A stretch of 64,000 bases of DNA from Tachypleus tridentatus (lineage: Eukaryota; Arthropoda; Merostomata; Xiphosura; Limulidae): contig NC_134825.1 of the NCBI RefSeq assembly GCF_004210375.1, positions 43,084,348 through 43,148,347 on the forward strand. The letters are read 5' to 3'. Shown here in pieces: positions 35,353 through 41,111 of this stretch. Each line of letters starts with the position of its first letter. Position 1 is the stretch's first letter. Below the pieces are notes generated by a model. It worked only from the letters and a program-made list of their open reading frames with translations, did not search any database and was not told where the DNA came from. The translations under genes and the position numbers were made by a program.

Positions 35353-36041
35353 CAAGTATACCTGTGCACTATAACAAGAAATATCTATTTAGCTTTGACA
35401 TACAGCTATTTACTTATAAAATTCCACTATGGTAATAAAATGTATGAAAAAATTTACTCTCAGTTCTACTATGTATAATACTTTAAATAATCTTTAGTGA
35501 AAACAATATGAGAGTGCCAGAAGCCAACTGGTTCCTTTATTAATTACAGCATTCATGATCAGTTTCTCTATCAGTGATTTAAATTACAATTTAAAATATT
35601 ACTGGCTTCTGATTTGTCAGTAAAACCCATAATATAGTAAACTAACAGCAACAGATACCAGCTCAGCTGGATCATTAATAAATTTCACATCACCTAGCAA
35701 TTTTTTTCTGTGACTTTAGATAATATTGACAGCCATTAAACTGTCACCAGTTGTGTACCATAAATGAAGATATAACATGCATAAACATATTTATGAATGA
35801 ATGTTCCTTTCCATTAAATCAAACCAAAAAGGTCTAATACAGTATAAAATTATAGTCCTTAGTTAAGTTTAATAATAATTTTGATTCCTAATGTGACCTG
35901 TTTTAATATCACAATATACCTTTACACTGTTACTGTTGTTAAATACTTACTGACACCTCCTTCCTCCTCTTCATCTTCTTCAGTGTCATTATCTACATCC
36001 ATATGTTCTGATTCTTCTAGGTTAATTTGCTTTCTAGTCAT
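2775..36041 (-). CDS. SMC4: SMC4, condensin ATPase subunit (5' part; 12 exons, 547 codons, continues off the left edge)
   Basis: SMC4 pairs with SMC2 in condensin I and II, which compact mitotic chromosomes using ATP. Exons, in transcript order: 36041-35951, 35269-35127, 33982-33791, 22783-22607, 15698-15534, 15023-14896, 12541-12401, 11812-11662, 10663-10550, 5016-4909, 3989-3868, 2883-2775. They total 1641 nt with all phases compatible. Residues 1-30 are acidic. GPRLIITHIENFNFKSYAG begins the ATPase head, Walker A is GPNGSGKS at residues 85-92, and the Q-loop LILQ-G lies at about 198-202. EQIAMMKPKGQ follows, then about 300 residues of charged coiled coil. Alignment with vertebrate SMC4 as I recall it is nearly gap-free to MDIAQAELDLYLS. 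The hinge, signature motif and Walker B are outside the window. The start follows an in-frame TAA four codons upstream and has G at -3. MED4 lies upstream on the same strand. Confidence 0.96.
2884..3867. other. SMC4 intron 11
   Basis: AT-rich. About 3300-3580 holds loosely repeated blocks such as ATGGTTAATGTCTGAG / ATGATTAATAACTGAG with a roughly 45-50-bp spacing. A very diverged SINE family 1 piece is visible at about 3636-3720. Confidence 0.45.
3636..3720 (-). repeat. Diverged SINE family 1 fragment
   Basis: CAATCCCTAATTT followed by CAACCAGTCAGCAGCACCTA matches, with substitutions, the SINE body of the 1716-1991 copy. Confidence 0.4.
3868..3989 (-). CDS. SMC4: SMC4 exon 11 (coiled coil)
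   Basis: 122 nt. MDIAQAELDLYLS is strongly SMC4-specific. Continues TKLQEITKNREKTIKLLKER and leaves with 2 nt at donor gtacaa. Acceptor tctatag. Confidence 0.95.
3990..4908. other. SMC4 intron 10
   Basis: Contains a degraded SINE (4381-4535). Nothing else recognised. Confidence 0.5.
4381..4535 (-). repeat. Degraded SINE family 1 fragment
   Basis: GGCTATCTGCTAATTTAGTA, TAAGACCAGAGG, GCAGCTAGTCATCACCAC and GGGCTACTCTTTACCA follow the family 1 body in order. Head and tail are lost. Confidence 0.75.
4909..5016 (-). CDS. SMC4: SMC4 exon 10 (coiled coil)
   Basis: 108 nt, phase 0 at both ends. IMASLNKETQGLQEEKEKFE and ELMELQKAVNETKSK, matching vertebrate VMDSLKQETQGLQKEKE. Acceptor gtcatcag, donor gtaact. 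Confidence 0.95.
5098..5117. repeat. (CA)n microsatellite
   Basis: Uninterrupted CA dinucleotides, 10 units. Confidence 0.9.
5450..5890 (-). pseudogene. Decayed Tc1-like transposase C-terminus
   Basis: The minus-strand reading, with stops, gives LKTRVNRPQSTNELILALKE then SISDRFQAVIVAKVDQH. This follows the C-terminal end of Tc1 transposases (LKxRVxR, then R-x-QAVI). Only the last 70 or so residues are legible; the catalytic triad is not. The family call is moderate; 5660-5890 is weak. Confidence 0.45.
5890..7450 (-). pseudogene. Decayed non-LTR retrotransposon (endonuclease and reverse transcriptase)
   Basis: Reading the minus strand from the right: 7290-7070 gives an endonuclease-like end with AERIKFDHLSIKVKL (compare the SDH-L motif). 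7440-7385 gives KEFKEEWAQEKKYED. About 6570-6420 gives NGKLLGENMKINKLCRTLMQ, the RT entry region. 6206-6024 gives LYACFIDLRGVFDKVNRK, the RT motif with its F-D pair. Stops and frameshifts throughout. Clade not assigned. Confidence 0.6.
7576..7692. mobile_element. Foldback hairpin, 47-bp arms
   Basis: Arms 7576-7622 and 7646-7692 are inverted copies (GACATTATTTACTCAAACT in both) with roughly 40 of 47 matches and a 23-bp loop. Most differences are transitions. No ORF. Likely a MITE remnant; a small hairpin RNA is possible but unsupported. Confidence 0.6.
8438..8590. repeat. Unnamed dispersed repeat R3, copy 1
   Basis: Blocks TAGCAGAGGGCTATTG, CTAGCACA-like, TTTTAGGTG, AAGGCTGATGGCAT and AAATCTCA recur in the same order at 21438-21605. 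Family unknown. Confidence 0.6.
10012..10038. repeat. (CA)n microsatellite
   Basis: About 13 CA units. Confidence 0.9.
10550..10663 (-). CDS. SMC4: SMC4 exon 9 (coiled coil)
   Basis: 114 nt, phase 0 at both ends. LEQLKPQPKKLEEEVENLKR and following lysine/glutamate coil, ending EEEKLAK. Acceptor ctgtcag, donor gtgtgt. Aligns without gaps to the weakly conserved VEEFKSIPAK part of vertebrate SMC4. Confidence 0.92.
10664..11661. other. SMC4 intron 8
   Basis: A SINE family 1 fragment lies at 11118-11182. Otherwise AT-rich with nothing recognised. Confidence 0.5.
11118..11182 (-). repeat. SINE family 1 fragment
   Basis: GAGAGAAGGCAGGTAAGTCA, GCCACCCACTGCCAACATTT and GGGGTACTCACC match the middle of the SINE body. 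Confidence 0.6.
11662..11812 (-). CDS. SMC4: SMC4 exon 8 (coiled coil)
   Basis: 151 nt. Completes a Ser codon, then TFEQKAKTVEEKKEEYSALE, ending KHAKSKAKRLIKMLETEKEK. The donor is a weak gtaaaa. It is chosen because only this site gives phase 0 for exon 9 and a gap-free alignment to SMC4. Read-through would meet a stop after six more codons. Confidence 0.9.
11813..12400. other. SMC4 intron 7
   Basis: 588 bp, AT-rich, nothing recognised. Confidence 0.5.
12401..12541 (-). CDS. SMC4: SMC4 exon 7 (coiled coil)
   Basis: 141 nt. Completes AAA (Lys) from exon 6 and continues YESEQQEQEAVKKRDEILEG, a charged heptad-rich coil ending ECKKVKR. Donor gtgtgt, acceptor ggtttag. Confidence 0.92.
12668..12735 (-). 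repeat. SINE family 1 fragment
   Basis: CTACTCTTTTACCAACAAAT followed by GACTGACCCTCACATTATAT matches the SINE body. Confidence 0.65.
12960..13830. repeat. Unnamed dispersed repeat R2, copy 1
   Basis: Colinear with 31130-31960: ATGAACATGTGCT, AACTTCTGTA-TGTTAG, CATG-TGAAAGGTCAA, TAGTCATTCTAGAA, TTTATGGT followed by an ACAAG-TTG-TCAA-TCAACCAAAC block. Strongly diverged, no ORF. Confidence 0.65.
14896..15023 (-). CDS. SMC4: SMC4 exon 6 (start of coiled coil)
   Basis: 128 nt, enters phase 0, leaves with 2 nt. LNRVKAVEKEKDELEGAKNE begins the N-terminal coiled-coil arm and matches the vertebrate LNRVKMVEKEKD segment. Acceptor ctgtttag, donor gtgagt. Confidence 0.95.
15024..15533. other. SMC4 intron 5
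   Basis: 510 bp. Several near-repeats of GGATAAATCTGCTATA-type sequence (about 15158-15310, spacing 30-80 bp). Nothing else recognised. Confidence 0.4.
15534..15698 (-). CDS. SMC4: SMC4 exon 5 (post Q-loop)
   Basis: 165 nt, phase 0 at both ends. Encodes GEVEQIAMMKPKGQ, then GMLEFLEDIIGCSRFKKPIE and RVEELNEQRAEK. Among the most conserved SMC4 segments. Acceptor tgattag, donor gtaata. Confidence 0.97.
16957..17046 (-). other. Short basic ORF below a CpG/CCAAT block (possible nested or alternative first exon)
   Basis: 29 codons, MEKKRLRSPDCLVSGKSKRT then KTVKKLCLQ and TGA. Upstream (17080-17200) is CpG-bearing DNA with GCCAATCAGCGCTCGCG on the minus strand, a CCAAT-box-like promoter context unlike the AT-rich surroundings. 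A weak donor (gtgaaa after codon 22) would be phase 0 and could in principle join SMC4 exon 5. I do not recognise the peptide. It may be chance. Confidence 0.25.
18700..19400. repeat. Unnamed dispersed repeat R1, copy 2
   Basis: Colinear with 420-1260, in another SMC4 intron. Retains the pre-insertion (empty) state of the MITE site at about 19080-19100 (tcaactaaaacatgaaagta). Confidence 0.6.
20110..21340. repeat. Purine-rich block of unknown origin
   Basis: About 1.2 kb strongly enriched in A+G on the plus strand, with many GAAAG, AGAGAG and CAAAG words and almost no long pyrimidine runs, unlike its flanks. A family 2 SINE lies inside. Minus-strand frames are full of stops. Probably an old transposon body ending in R3 (21438-21605). 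Confidence 0.4.
20252..20366 (-). mobile_element. tRNA-derived SINE family 2 copy
   Basis: The minus strand reads GCTGGTACAGCAATAAGTCT (A-box region) and ends CTATAAGAAAACACA. A B-box-like GGATTGATTCC is visible. Same family as 39693-39809 and 57582-57670. Confidence 0.7.
21438..21605. repeat. Unnamed dispersed repeat R3, copy 2
   Basis: Colinear with 8438-8590 (GGTAGAGGGCTATTG, TTTTAGGTGG, AAGGCTAATGGCAT, AAATCTCA). Directly follows the purine-rich block, so both may belong to one element. Confidence 0.6.
22607..22783 (-). CDS. SMC4: SMC4 exon 4 (ATPase head up to the Q-loop)
   Basis: 177 nt, phase 0 at both ends. Encodes VVPNSQFVVSRTAYKDNSSW and ends SHGIDLDHNRFLILQ, the Q-loop glutamine being the last codon before the donor gtgagt. 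Confidence 0.97.
23708..23728. repeat. (TA)n microsatellite
   Basis: About 10 TA units. Confidence 0.85.
26316..28789 (-). pseudogene. hAT transposase pseudogene, ZNF862/TTF-zinc-finger type
   Basis: Minus strand from ATG at 28789. N-terminal TTF-type finger region: RRFQDEWNGGRPWLGYNN with MFYPNCQEYDQ. Then MMKELSKLNQTEKDRLLVLF, and the catalytic region MTDSSTDTANIEQEIVYVRY. HCVSHRLELAIKKTI follows. The C-terminal dimerisation region ends HGFSQMAVIKDDWRSKVIND. These follow the order in ZNF862/C17orf113-like hAT proteins. At least four breaks: an internal stop near the start, frameshifts at about 28460 and 28190, and a stop near 26840. A gap at 27981-27639 has a gt/ag boundary and is probably an intron. 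Confidence 0.75.
27639..27981 (-). other. Probable intron inside the hAT transposase
   Basis: Donor TTCAG-gtaaag and acceptor tgcttgcag-CATTG. Joining them keeps the frame (GAG GCA CTT AAT TCA GCA TTG) and restores family-like continuity. 343 bp. Confidence 0.6.
30203..30475. repeat. Degenerate minisatellite, about 70-bp unit, 4 copies
   Basis: Units begin at 30203, 30279, 30348 and 30419 and share ATCAGT-A-ATAAT-GTAGTTCCAACACTGATTAGTA and TATTGAAATA-ACC-AG-TTT elements. A lone related unit lies near 32045-32090 (GTACCCAGAGTTTCCAGACC, ATCAATGATATTATGGTA). Confidence 0.65.
31130..31960. repeat. Unnamed dispersed repeat R2, copy 2
   Basis: Same order and orientation as 12960-13830, in SMC4 intron 3. 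Divergence is comparable along its length, suggesting an old duplication or transposon. Confidence 0.65.
33791..33982 (-). CDS. SMC4: SMC4 exon 3 (Walker A)
   Basis: 192 nt, phase 0 at both ends. Contains GPNGSGKSNVIDSMLFVFGY, the P-loop and its downstream helix, then RAQRIRSKKISVLIHNSE. Acceptor tgtgacag, donor gtatgt. The flanking introns are 1.1 kb and 11 kb. Confidence 0.97.
33983..35126. other. SMC4 intron 2
   Basis: 1.1 kb AT-rich; nothing recognised. Confidence 0.5.
35127..35269 (-). CDS. SMC4: SMC4 exon 2 (start of ATPase head)
   Basis: 143 nt, enters in phase 1 and leaves in phase 0. Encodes a proline run followed by GPRLIITHIENFNFKSYAG and VLGPFHK, diagnostic of SMC4 just before Walker A. 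Acceptor ctgtgaag, donor gtaaat. A (GT)n tract sits about 56 nt upstream of the acceptor. Confidence 0.96.
35270..35950. other. SMC4 intron 1
   Basis: 681 bp. Contains the (CA)n/(GT)n tract at 35326-35349 close to the exon 2 acceptor. Confidence 0.6.
35326..35349. repeat. (CA)n microsatellite; (GU)n in the SMC4 transcript
   Basis: About 12 units, lying 56 nt upstream of the exon 2 acceptor in the pre-mRNA. Confidence 0.9.
35951..36041 (-). CDS. SMC4: SMC4 exon 1 (start codon, acidic N-terminus)
   Basis: 91 nt, 30 codons plus 1 nt. Starts MTRKQINLEE and ends in an acidic DTEEDEEEEGGV run. Donor is gtaagt. In-frame TAA just upstream and GAAATGA context support this ATG. An acceptor-like actgag lies 3 nt before the ATG, so a 5' UTR intron is possible. 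Confidence 0.9.
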
Positions 36042-37272
36042 TTCCTCAGTTTAACTAATTATAAATATATTTAACATCTTTTTATTTAAAAGGTTTCTTA
36101 CATCATCTTGCCATATTTAAACATGTTACATCACGTTTGGACATATTTATAAAGGTGTTGACAATATGAGCTGACTGTACCTACAGTTCATAACAGAAAA
36201 AAGGCAAGTTTATTGTTCATACCCTCCATAAATATTGAAGGCTGTAAAAAAATTTAGAAACTGACAGTTATCCCTCCTTCACAAATTTCAGTAAGTCTAG
36301 AAACAGCATAGTACAACTTCATTTTAACTTGAGTAAAACATCCAAAATAATGATAGGTAATATTAACAGCCTATTTAATCCATTATAAAGTTCTTTGGGA
36401 GCTTCCTAAATTGCTACTTACTTTTCTTTAAATTTATTTTTCATCTTTATTTAATCAATTGACTAAATAAAAAATAATGGAAGAAAGTACTACAAATTTA
36501 AGTTTGTAGTTTATAAGAGTAGGAGAATAGTTACTTTTGAAATTTTTTGTCCTTCAAACTTTTAGTTTTTAGAATACTTACTTTTTTGTTTTTTCACTTT
36601 ATTGCACTCATCACCAGTGACAATAAAAAAGTAATACAAAATGTAGCACGCTATACAAGTCTTTAATGTTTAAGCATTTAATTACTACTACTACTAACAT
36701 CTAGATAAATTTGAAATTTCAAGTTTTCTATTTTCTAATTCCTATCAAACCACAATGACTGATTAATGGAATCGTTCTTGTTTTGGGGTTGTGTTTTTTT
36801 TTTAGTATTAACAACAAACTATAAAATCTTCTTTCAGCTTTAAGTTCTTGGTTATAAGTTTAAATATTTTTTAACATCCTAACTTAGTCTAATGAAGAAT
36901 ATAATACTAATACAAGCTAATAATATTGAAAATAATTATACACTATACATAAGAATCGCCAAATTATCCAACAGTAAAAAGGCCTAAATGTACTTTTAAA
37001 GTAGTTATTAACTAATTAGTTTAAATTAGTCATTATGAATATAATGGGGTAGTCAGACGTTCCTAAACTATACATAACGTACTCTAAAACGTTGAATTCC
37101 AAAATTTAACTTATGTTTTTGAATTGGTTATGCACAGTTTCAACTTTAAAATGGAGTTGCGGCCTATTTTATCATACGTCATTGTTAAATGGCACAGTGC
37201 AGGTAAAGGTTAGTCAACAAACTACCAACTACAATGTATAATAACTATTTTAACCAAAACAAATGAACTCAC
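36042..37272. other. SMC4 5' flank / possible 5' UTR intron
   Basis: AT-rich, no ORF recognised. Would be an intron if the candidate UTR exon at 37273 is real. Confidence 0.35.
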
Positions 37273-37400
37273 TTATAATAACATGTAACGTTTATAGCAA
37301 CTGTTCCTTCTCTCTTACGTCAGTCCTCATCGCTCAATATTCCCGCTTATACAACGCCTAATAACAGTCCACTAAATGTACTCCCTCTACAAATAAAATG
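37273..37400 (-). promoter_or_regulatory. Candidate SMC4 promoter and 5' UTR exon
   Basis: A CpG-containing island in otherwise AT-rich DNA, about 1.2 kb upstream of the SMC4 ATG. On the minus strand it reads GCGGGAA (37346-37340, E2F-like) and TGACGTAA (37322-37315, CRE/ATF-like). A good splice donor ATAA-gtgagt follows at 37272, which could splice to the acceptor just before the ATG. E2F-type control would suit a mitotic gene. The promoter assignment is inferred from motifs and position only; no transcript evidence is available. Confidence 0.35.
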
Positions 37401-37565
37401 TTTAATACTTTATCTTTAAATCATTTGGTTTATAATTCAATAAGTACATTTATTTGTAAAGTATTAAATTTCTTCAATTTTAAAATCATTCAATTTGACC
37501 AATAAAACAGGAATCTAAACATCCATGAATGCCTTTAATTTTATCTCAATCCATTGAAAACTATA

Positions 37566-38708
37566 CTCTTCAAAAAAAGAAACGCAAAAGGCAAAATTTG
37601 AGACATATTGTTAACAAGTTTATTCCGGGTAGTTCTGTATGACATCTGTGAAACTTTGCACATTCACTGCTGAACATCCAAAGTCTGCAAAGGCGAAGTC
37701 CACGCTCACTAGGTGAAGTTTAACGTCACTCAACGTCAATAACGAGTATGCCCCCCGTGAGCATCAATAACTGCTTGGCATCTCCTGCCCATGGAAGCGA
37801 TGAGATGACGAATCACATCCTGTGGAATGGCTGTCCACTCAGCCTGCAAAGCTGCTGCAAGCTGAGGTATAGTCTGCAGTTGAGGTTGTCGCCGTCGGTC
37901 CAACTCGTCCCAAAGATGTTCGATGGGGTTTAAATCTGGTGATCTGGAGGGCCAGGGAAGAACGTTGATGTTGTGGTGTCTCAAGAAGACAGTGGTGAGT
38001 CGGGCTGTTTGAGGACAGGCGTTGTCATGTTGAAAAACGTTGTTGACGTTCACCATGATGGGTTGCACATGGGGCCTAAGAATCTCGTAGACGGTTGCGT
38101 ATGGTCTGATCGGAAATCCTACGCAGCCCTGGTATGGTTGAGGCAGTAGACGTCGCAGTGGTGGTCCTATCCCGAAGGTGACGTAGCCGGATGTAGCGAT
38201 CTTGTGCGGGAGTGGTCACACGAGGTCTGCCAGATCGTGGACGGTCACAAGTTGATCCATGTTGTTGGTGACAATTCCATCGCCTTGTGATGGTGCTTGG
38301 GTGGACATTCACAGCTCTGGCAACATCTGATCGAGGTTTGCCTGCTTCCAAACGACCAATGGCGTTGTTGCGTTGTGCTTCAGTCAGTCTTGGCGTAACT
38401 GTATTGCGTGTCGGTGGCTTAACACTGAGCTATGGAAACCGAGAACCCGTCACTTTTACAGGGATATTGCACATGTTGCACTTGCAGAACATGCAGATCT
38501 CTCAAACAAATTTATTGGACACGAATGCGTTTTGGCGAAACATCCGACGTTTTCCTCCGTTTTCAAAGTGCACAACTTTTATTGTCATTTTGGTCTGACA
38601 ATCAGTGCCTTAACATGTGTAACATCACATACTCTAAGCTTGTAACGTTATTACATATATTTCTCTTTAAAATAAAAATATCGCTTTTGCGTTTCTTTTT
38701 TTGAAGAG
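37566..38708 (-). mobile_element. Tc1-like DNA transposon, copy 1 (internally deleted)
   Basis: Terminal inverted repeats of roughly 26 bp start CTCTTCAAAAAAAGAAACGC at both ends. TA precedes the left end; the right flank is CA. Same family as 48037-49420. Higher GC and CpG than its surroundings suggest a fairly recent arrival. Carries two disjoint transposase parts. Confidence 0.9.
37736..38351 (-). pseudogene. Tc1-like transposase remnant (catalytic core deleted)
   Basis: 38351-38076 encodes the helix-turn-helix part: [20 protein letters not shown], a GRPR AT-hook-like motif (RPRSGRPRVTT), and a second HTH ending ISDQTIRNRLRDS. 38068-37736 encodes the C-terminal part: VFQHDNACPQTARL (second catalytic Asp) through [17 protein letters not shown] (catalytic Glu, DD34E spacing) to [19 protein letters not shown]. 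The segment holding the first catalytic Asp is missing at about 38070-38090, so it cannot be active. Confidence 0.88.
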
Positions 38709-38732
38709 CACATTTAGGTACTATTTAGAATA

Positions 38733-39315
38733 GACCCAGCATGGCCAGGTAGGTTAAGGCATTCGATTCGTAATCCGAGAGTCGCGGGTTCGAATCCTGC
38801 TCGCACCAAACATGCTCGCCCTTTCAGCCGTGGGGGCGTTAAAATGTAATGGTCAATCCCACTATTCAGTGGTAAAAGAGTAGTCCAAGAGTTGACGGTG
38901 GGAGTGATGACTAGCTGCCTTCCCTGTCTCTATTGTATGCTTCCAAACTACGATCCTTACCACAGTATTCTCCCTGGAGTTGTGTTTTCCAACCACAATG
39001 GACCACATTTTTTAATAACAGAAAATCTGCCATTGTTCCTTTTAGTCTCCGTATCCAGGCACAATTAGAAGAATTGGATTTCTCCTTGAATAACACTGTA
39101 GTTTCTTCAAATCAGTCTATTCCACCATGGCAAATTAGTGTCCCCAATTGAAACCTATCTTTGAGTCATCTGAGGAAAGCAGATACACCCGATTGGAAAT
39201 ATCGCTCTTTCTTTGCTGAACATCTTTCATATGATCCACTAAATCAGGGACAGCTAGCACAGATAGCTCGCGAGTAGCTTTGCGCGAAACTCAAAAACAA
39301 AAAAATAAACAAAAT
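38733..39315 (+). mobile_element. SINE family 1 interrupted by a LINE fragment, inside one target duplication
   Basis: 38733-38929 is the SINE head and body (ATGGCCAGGTAGGTTAAGGC, GGGTTCGAATCCTG). 39238-39315 is the rest of the body and the tail (AGCTTTGCGCGAAACTCAAA, then an A-rich end). An exact 11-bp duplication TATTTAGAATA flanks the whole unit (38722-38732 and 39316-39326). The roughly 310 bp between the halves is a LINE ORF piece. Confidence 0.85.
38930..39240 (+). pseudogene. Non-LTR retrotransposon ORF2 fragment (RT to RNase H linker)
   Basis: Plus-strand reading: YASKLRSLPQYSPWSCVFQP, PFSLRIQAQLEELDFSLNNT, then SSNQSIPPWQISVPN, a stop, and LSLSHLRKADTPDWKYRSFF. The PPW...P...DLSL-like series followed by an F-EH-S- motif is typical of the segment before RNase H in jockey-group elements. 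Truncated at both ends. Confidence 0.65.
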
Positions 39316-39473
39316 TATTTAGAATATAAGTATTTACAAGACTAGTGTAAAATGTTTGTATTAAATCGCATATATATTTTGCAGAGTATATAAATAATAA
39401 GGTCATAAAAGAAAATCAGCACAATAAACACGTTCATCCACTCGCGTAAAGTTACACAAGGACTGTCACGTTA

Positions 39474-39540
39474 TTCTTCCCTAGTTTGAATTGATAGACT
39501 AGAAGGAAGGTAGCCAGTTAACAGCACCCACCACCAAAGC
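39474..39540 (-). repeat. SINE family 1 fragment, variant body
   Basis: CCCTAGTTTGAATTGATAGA and AAGGTAGCCAGTTAACAGCA. Shares the GATA-AACTAGA/GTTAACAGC variant with 42791-42910, suggesting a second subfamily. Confidence 0.6.
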
Positions 39541-39578
39541 TTGTCTGACAAAACAATGAAATTGTACCGTGATTTATA

Positions 39579-40210
39579 CTAGAGGTACCAAAACTTTTGA
39601 GACATGCGGAGCTTCACATCAGAAAGCGAAAACATTCCGGAGCCTAAATAAAAATGTATATACATATACAAACAATCACTAGTATTAGATAAGTGTGTGT
39701 TTTTCTTATAGCAAAGCCACACTGGACTATCTGGTGAGTCCACCGAGGGGAATCAAGCCGCTGATTTTGGCGTTATAAATCCGCAGACTTACCGCTGTAC
39801 CAGCAAAGGACAGCACCAGATAAAGCTTACTTCAAGCTTTTAGAATATAAATTTATTAAAAAATATCAATATTCAAATAATTTTTTATTTCTACTTACTT
39901 GCTCAAACTTTTTTGCTTGCAACATTTATATCAGTAAAAGTACAGTGTACTTATTTATTTATTAGCAGTTCGGATGGGCTTGCTTTTGTTCACAAAGCAG
40001 TTCAGTATTTGGAGTTATGGTTGTTACCTGTAAGCGCGAATCATCTTCAATATTTATTCTGTTTCTAAATTTGGTCTTTGTAGCTGTATACAGTAAAAAT
40101 GTTTGCTTACAAAAATTTTTTGTATGAGGTCTAGGCAGATTTTTACTCGTATAATATTTATTACTGATATTCAGCCACTTGTCCACTATAAGGGTGACAA
40201 CTAATTTGTT
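39579..40210 (-). pseudogene. Third hAT transposon remnant (FAM200/SCAND3-like C-terminus)
   Basis: The left end CTAGAGGTACCAAAACTTTT resembles the terminus of hAT elements of the ZBED5/FAM200 type. Minus-strand 40225-39962 encodes KFRNRINIEDDSRLQVTTIT and ELLCEQKQAHPNC before a stop, like the conserved C-terminal end of that transposase group. A family 2 SINE (39693-39809) and a family 1 SINE (40213-40456) have inserted into it. Confidence 0.5.
39693..39809 (-). mobile_element. tRNA-derived SINE family 2 copy
   Basis: Minus strand: GCTGGTACAGCGGTAAGTCT (A-box region), GGCTTGATTCCCCTCGGTGG (B-box region), ending TATAAGAAAAACACACAC. The best-preserved family 2 copy here. Confidence 0.8.
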
Positions 40211-40212
40211 TG

Positions 40213-40456
40213 AAATTTCGCGCAAAGCTACACCAGGGCTATCTGCGCTAGCCGTCCCTAATATAGCAGTGTAAGACTAGAGGGAAGGTAGCTAGTCTTC
40301 ACCACCCACCGCCAACTCTTGGGGTACTCTTTTACCAACGAATAGTGGGATTGGCCGTCAAATTATAACGCCCCCACGGCTGAAAGAGCGAGCATGTTTG
40401 GTGCGACGTAGATTCGAATCCGCGACCCTTGGATTAGGAGTCGAGTGCCTTAACAG
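40213..40456 (-). mobile_element. SINE family 1 copy, 5' end truncated
   Basis: Contains GGATTCGAATCTACGTCGCA-like B-box (minus), the full body and a TTTCGCGCAAAGC tail. The first part of the tRNA head is missing at 40456. Confidence 0.85.
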
Positions 40457-41100
40457 TACCTTTGGTACTTCAAAAGTACTTTCACGGACACAAAATAGCT
40501 TCTTAATGAAAACTTGTTCAAGCATCTGAGTTTTATCATTATGTAATGACGTGCTGACCTGAGATCAATGTTGCCGTAACGAAGTCAGAAATAAAGATTT
40601 GTGGTAAAAAGGGAAGGCTGCTAGAATAATATATTTTATCTCAAAGAAAATGATAGCCTATTATTTTTAATTTTTTGTTTGTTTGTTAACAGAAATTCTT
40701 AAGCCAACTAACAAAATATAAAGCCAGATCTGCCGTGCGTCTAAATCTCGAACGAAATGAAACAAAGTGAAATATGACGTCATAGAGCTCATTGGTTCCA
40801 AGTTTGTCTAATTGAATTACAACATATATAACGTAACCTAACAATTACCAATTATAATTATCATAAATATAATTATAGTTCATATGAAGATGCTTTGAAA
40901 TTGAAACATTTTATACTGCATCTAATTGCATCATAATGTTTCCAATTTGGACAAGTTTCAACTTACTGCGGTATTCGTTTTTCAATAGGATACAAAGAAT
41001 CCTTGTTACAATAACCTGTTAAGTCACAGCTAAAACAAAGTGGCTACCCATCTTACTTTCAGCATCCCTTTAAGGGCTATTCCTGCTATATAGGTAAAGG
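40457..41100. other. Intergenic, nothing recognised
   Basis: AT-rich. The piece after 40457 may be a continuation of the hAT remnant (GTACCTTTGGTACTTCAAAA). Confidence 0.35.
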
Positions 41101-41111
41101 AGCTATGGCAG

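Noticed and set aside
38740..38815. tRNA gene
   Set aside because: A and B boxes are present but the sequence runs on into the SINE body and occurs in several SINE copies; the anticodon arm and acceptor stem do not close.
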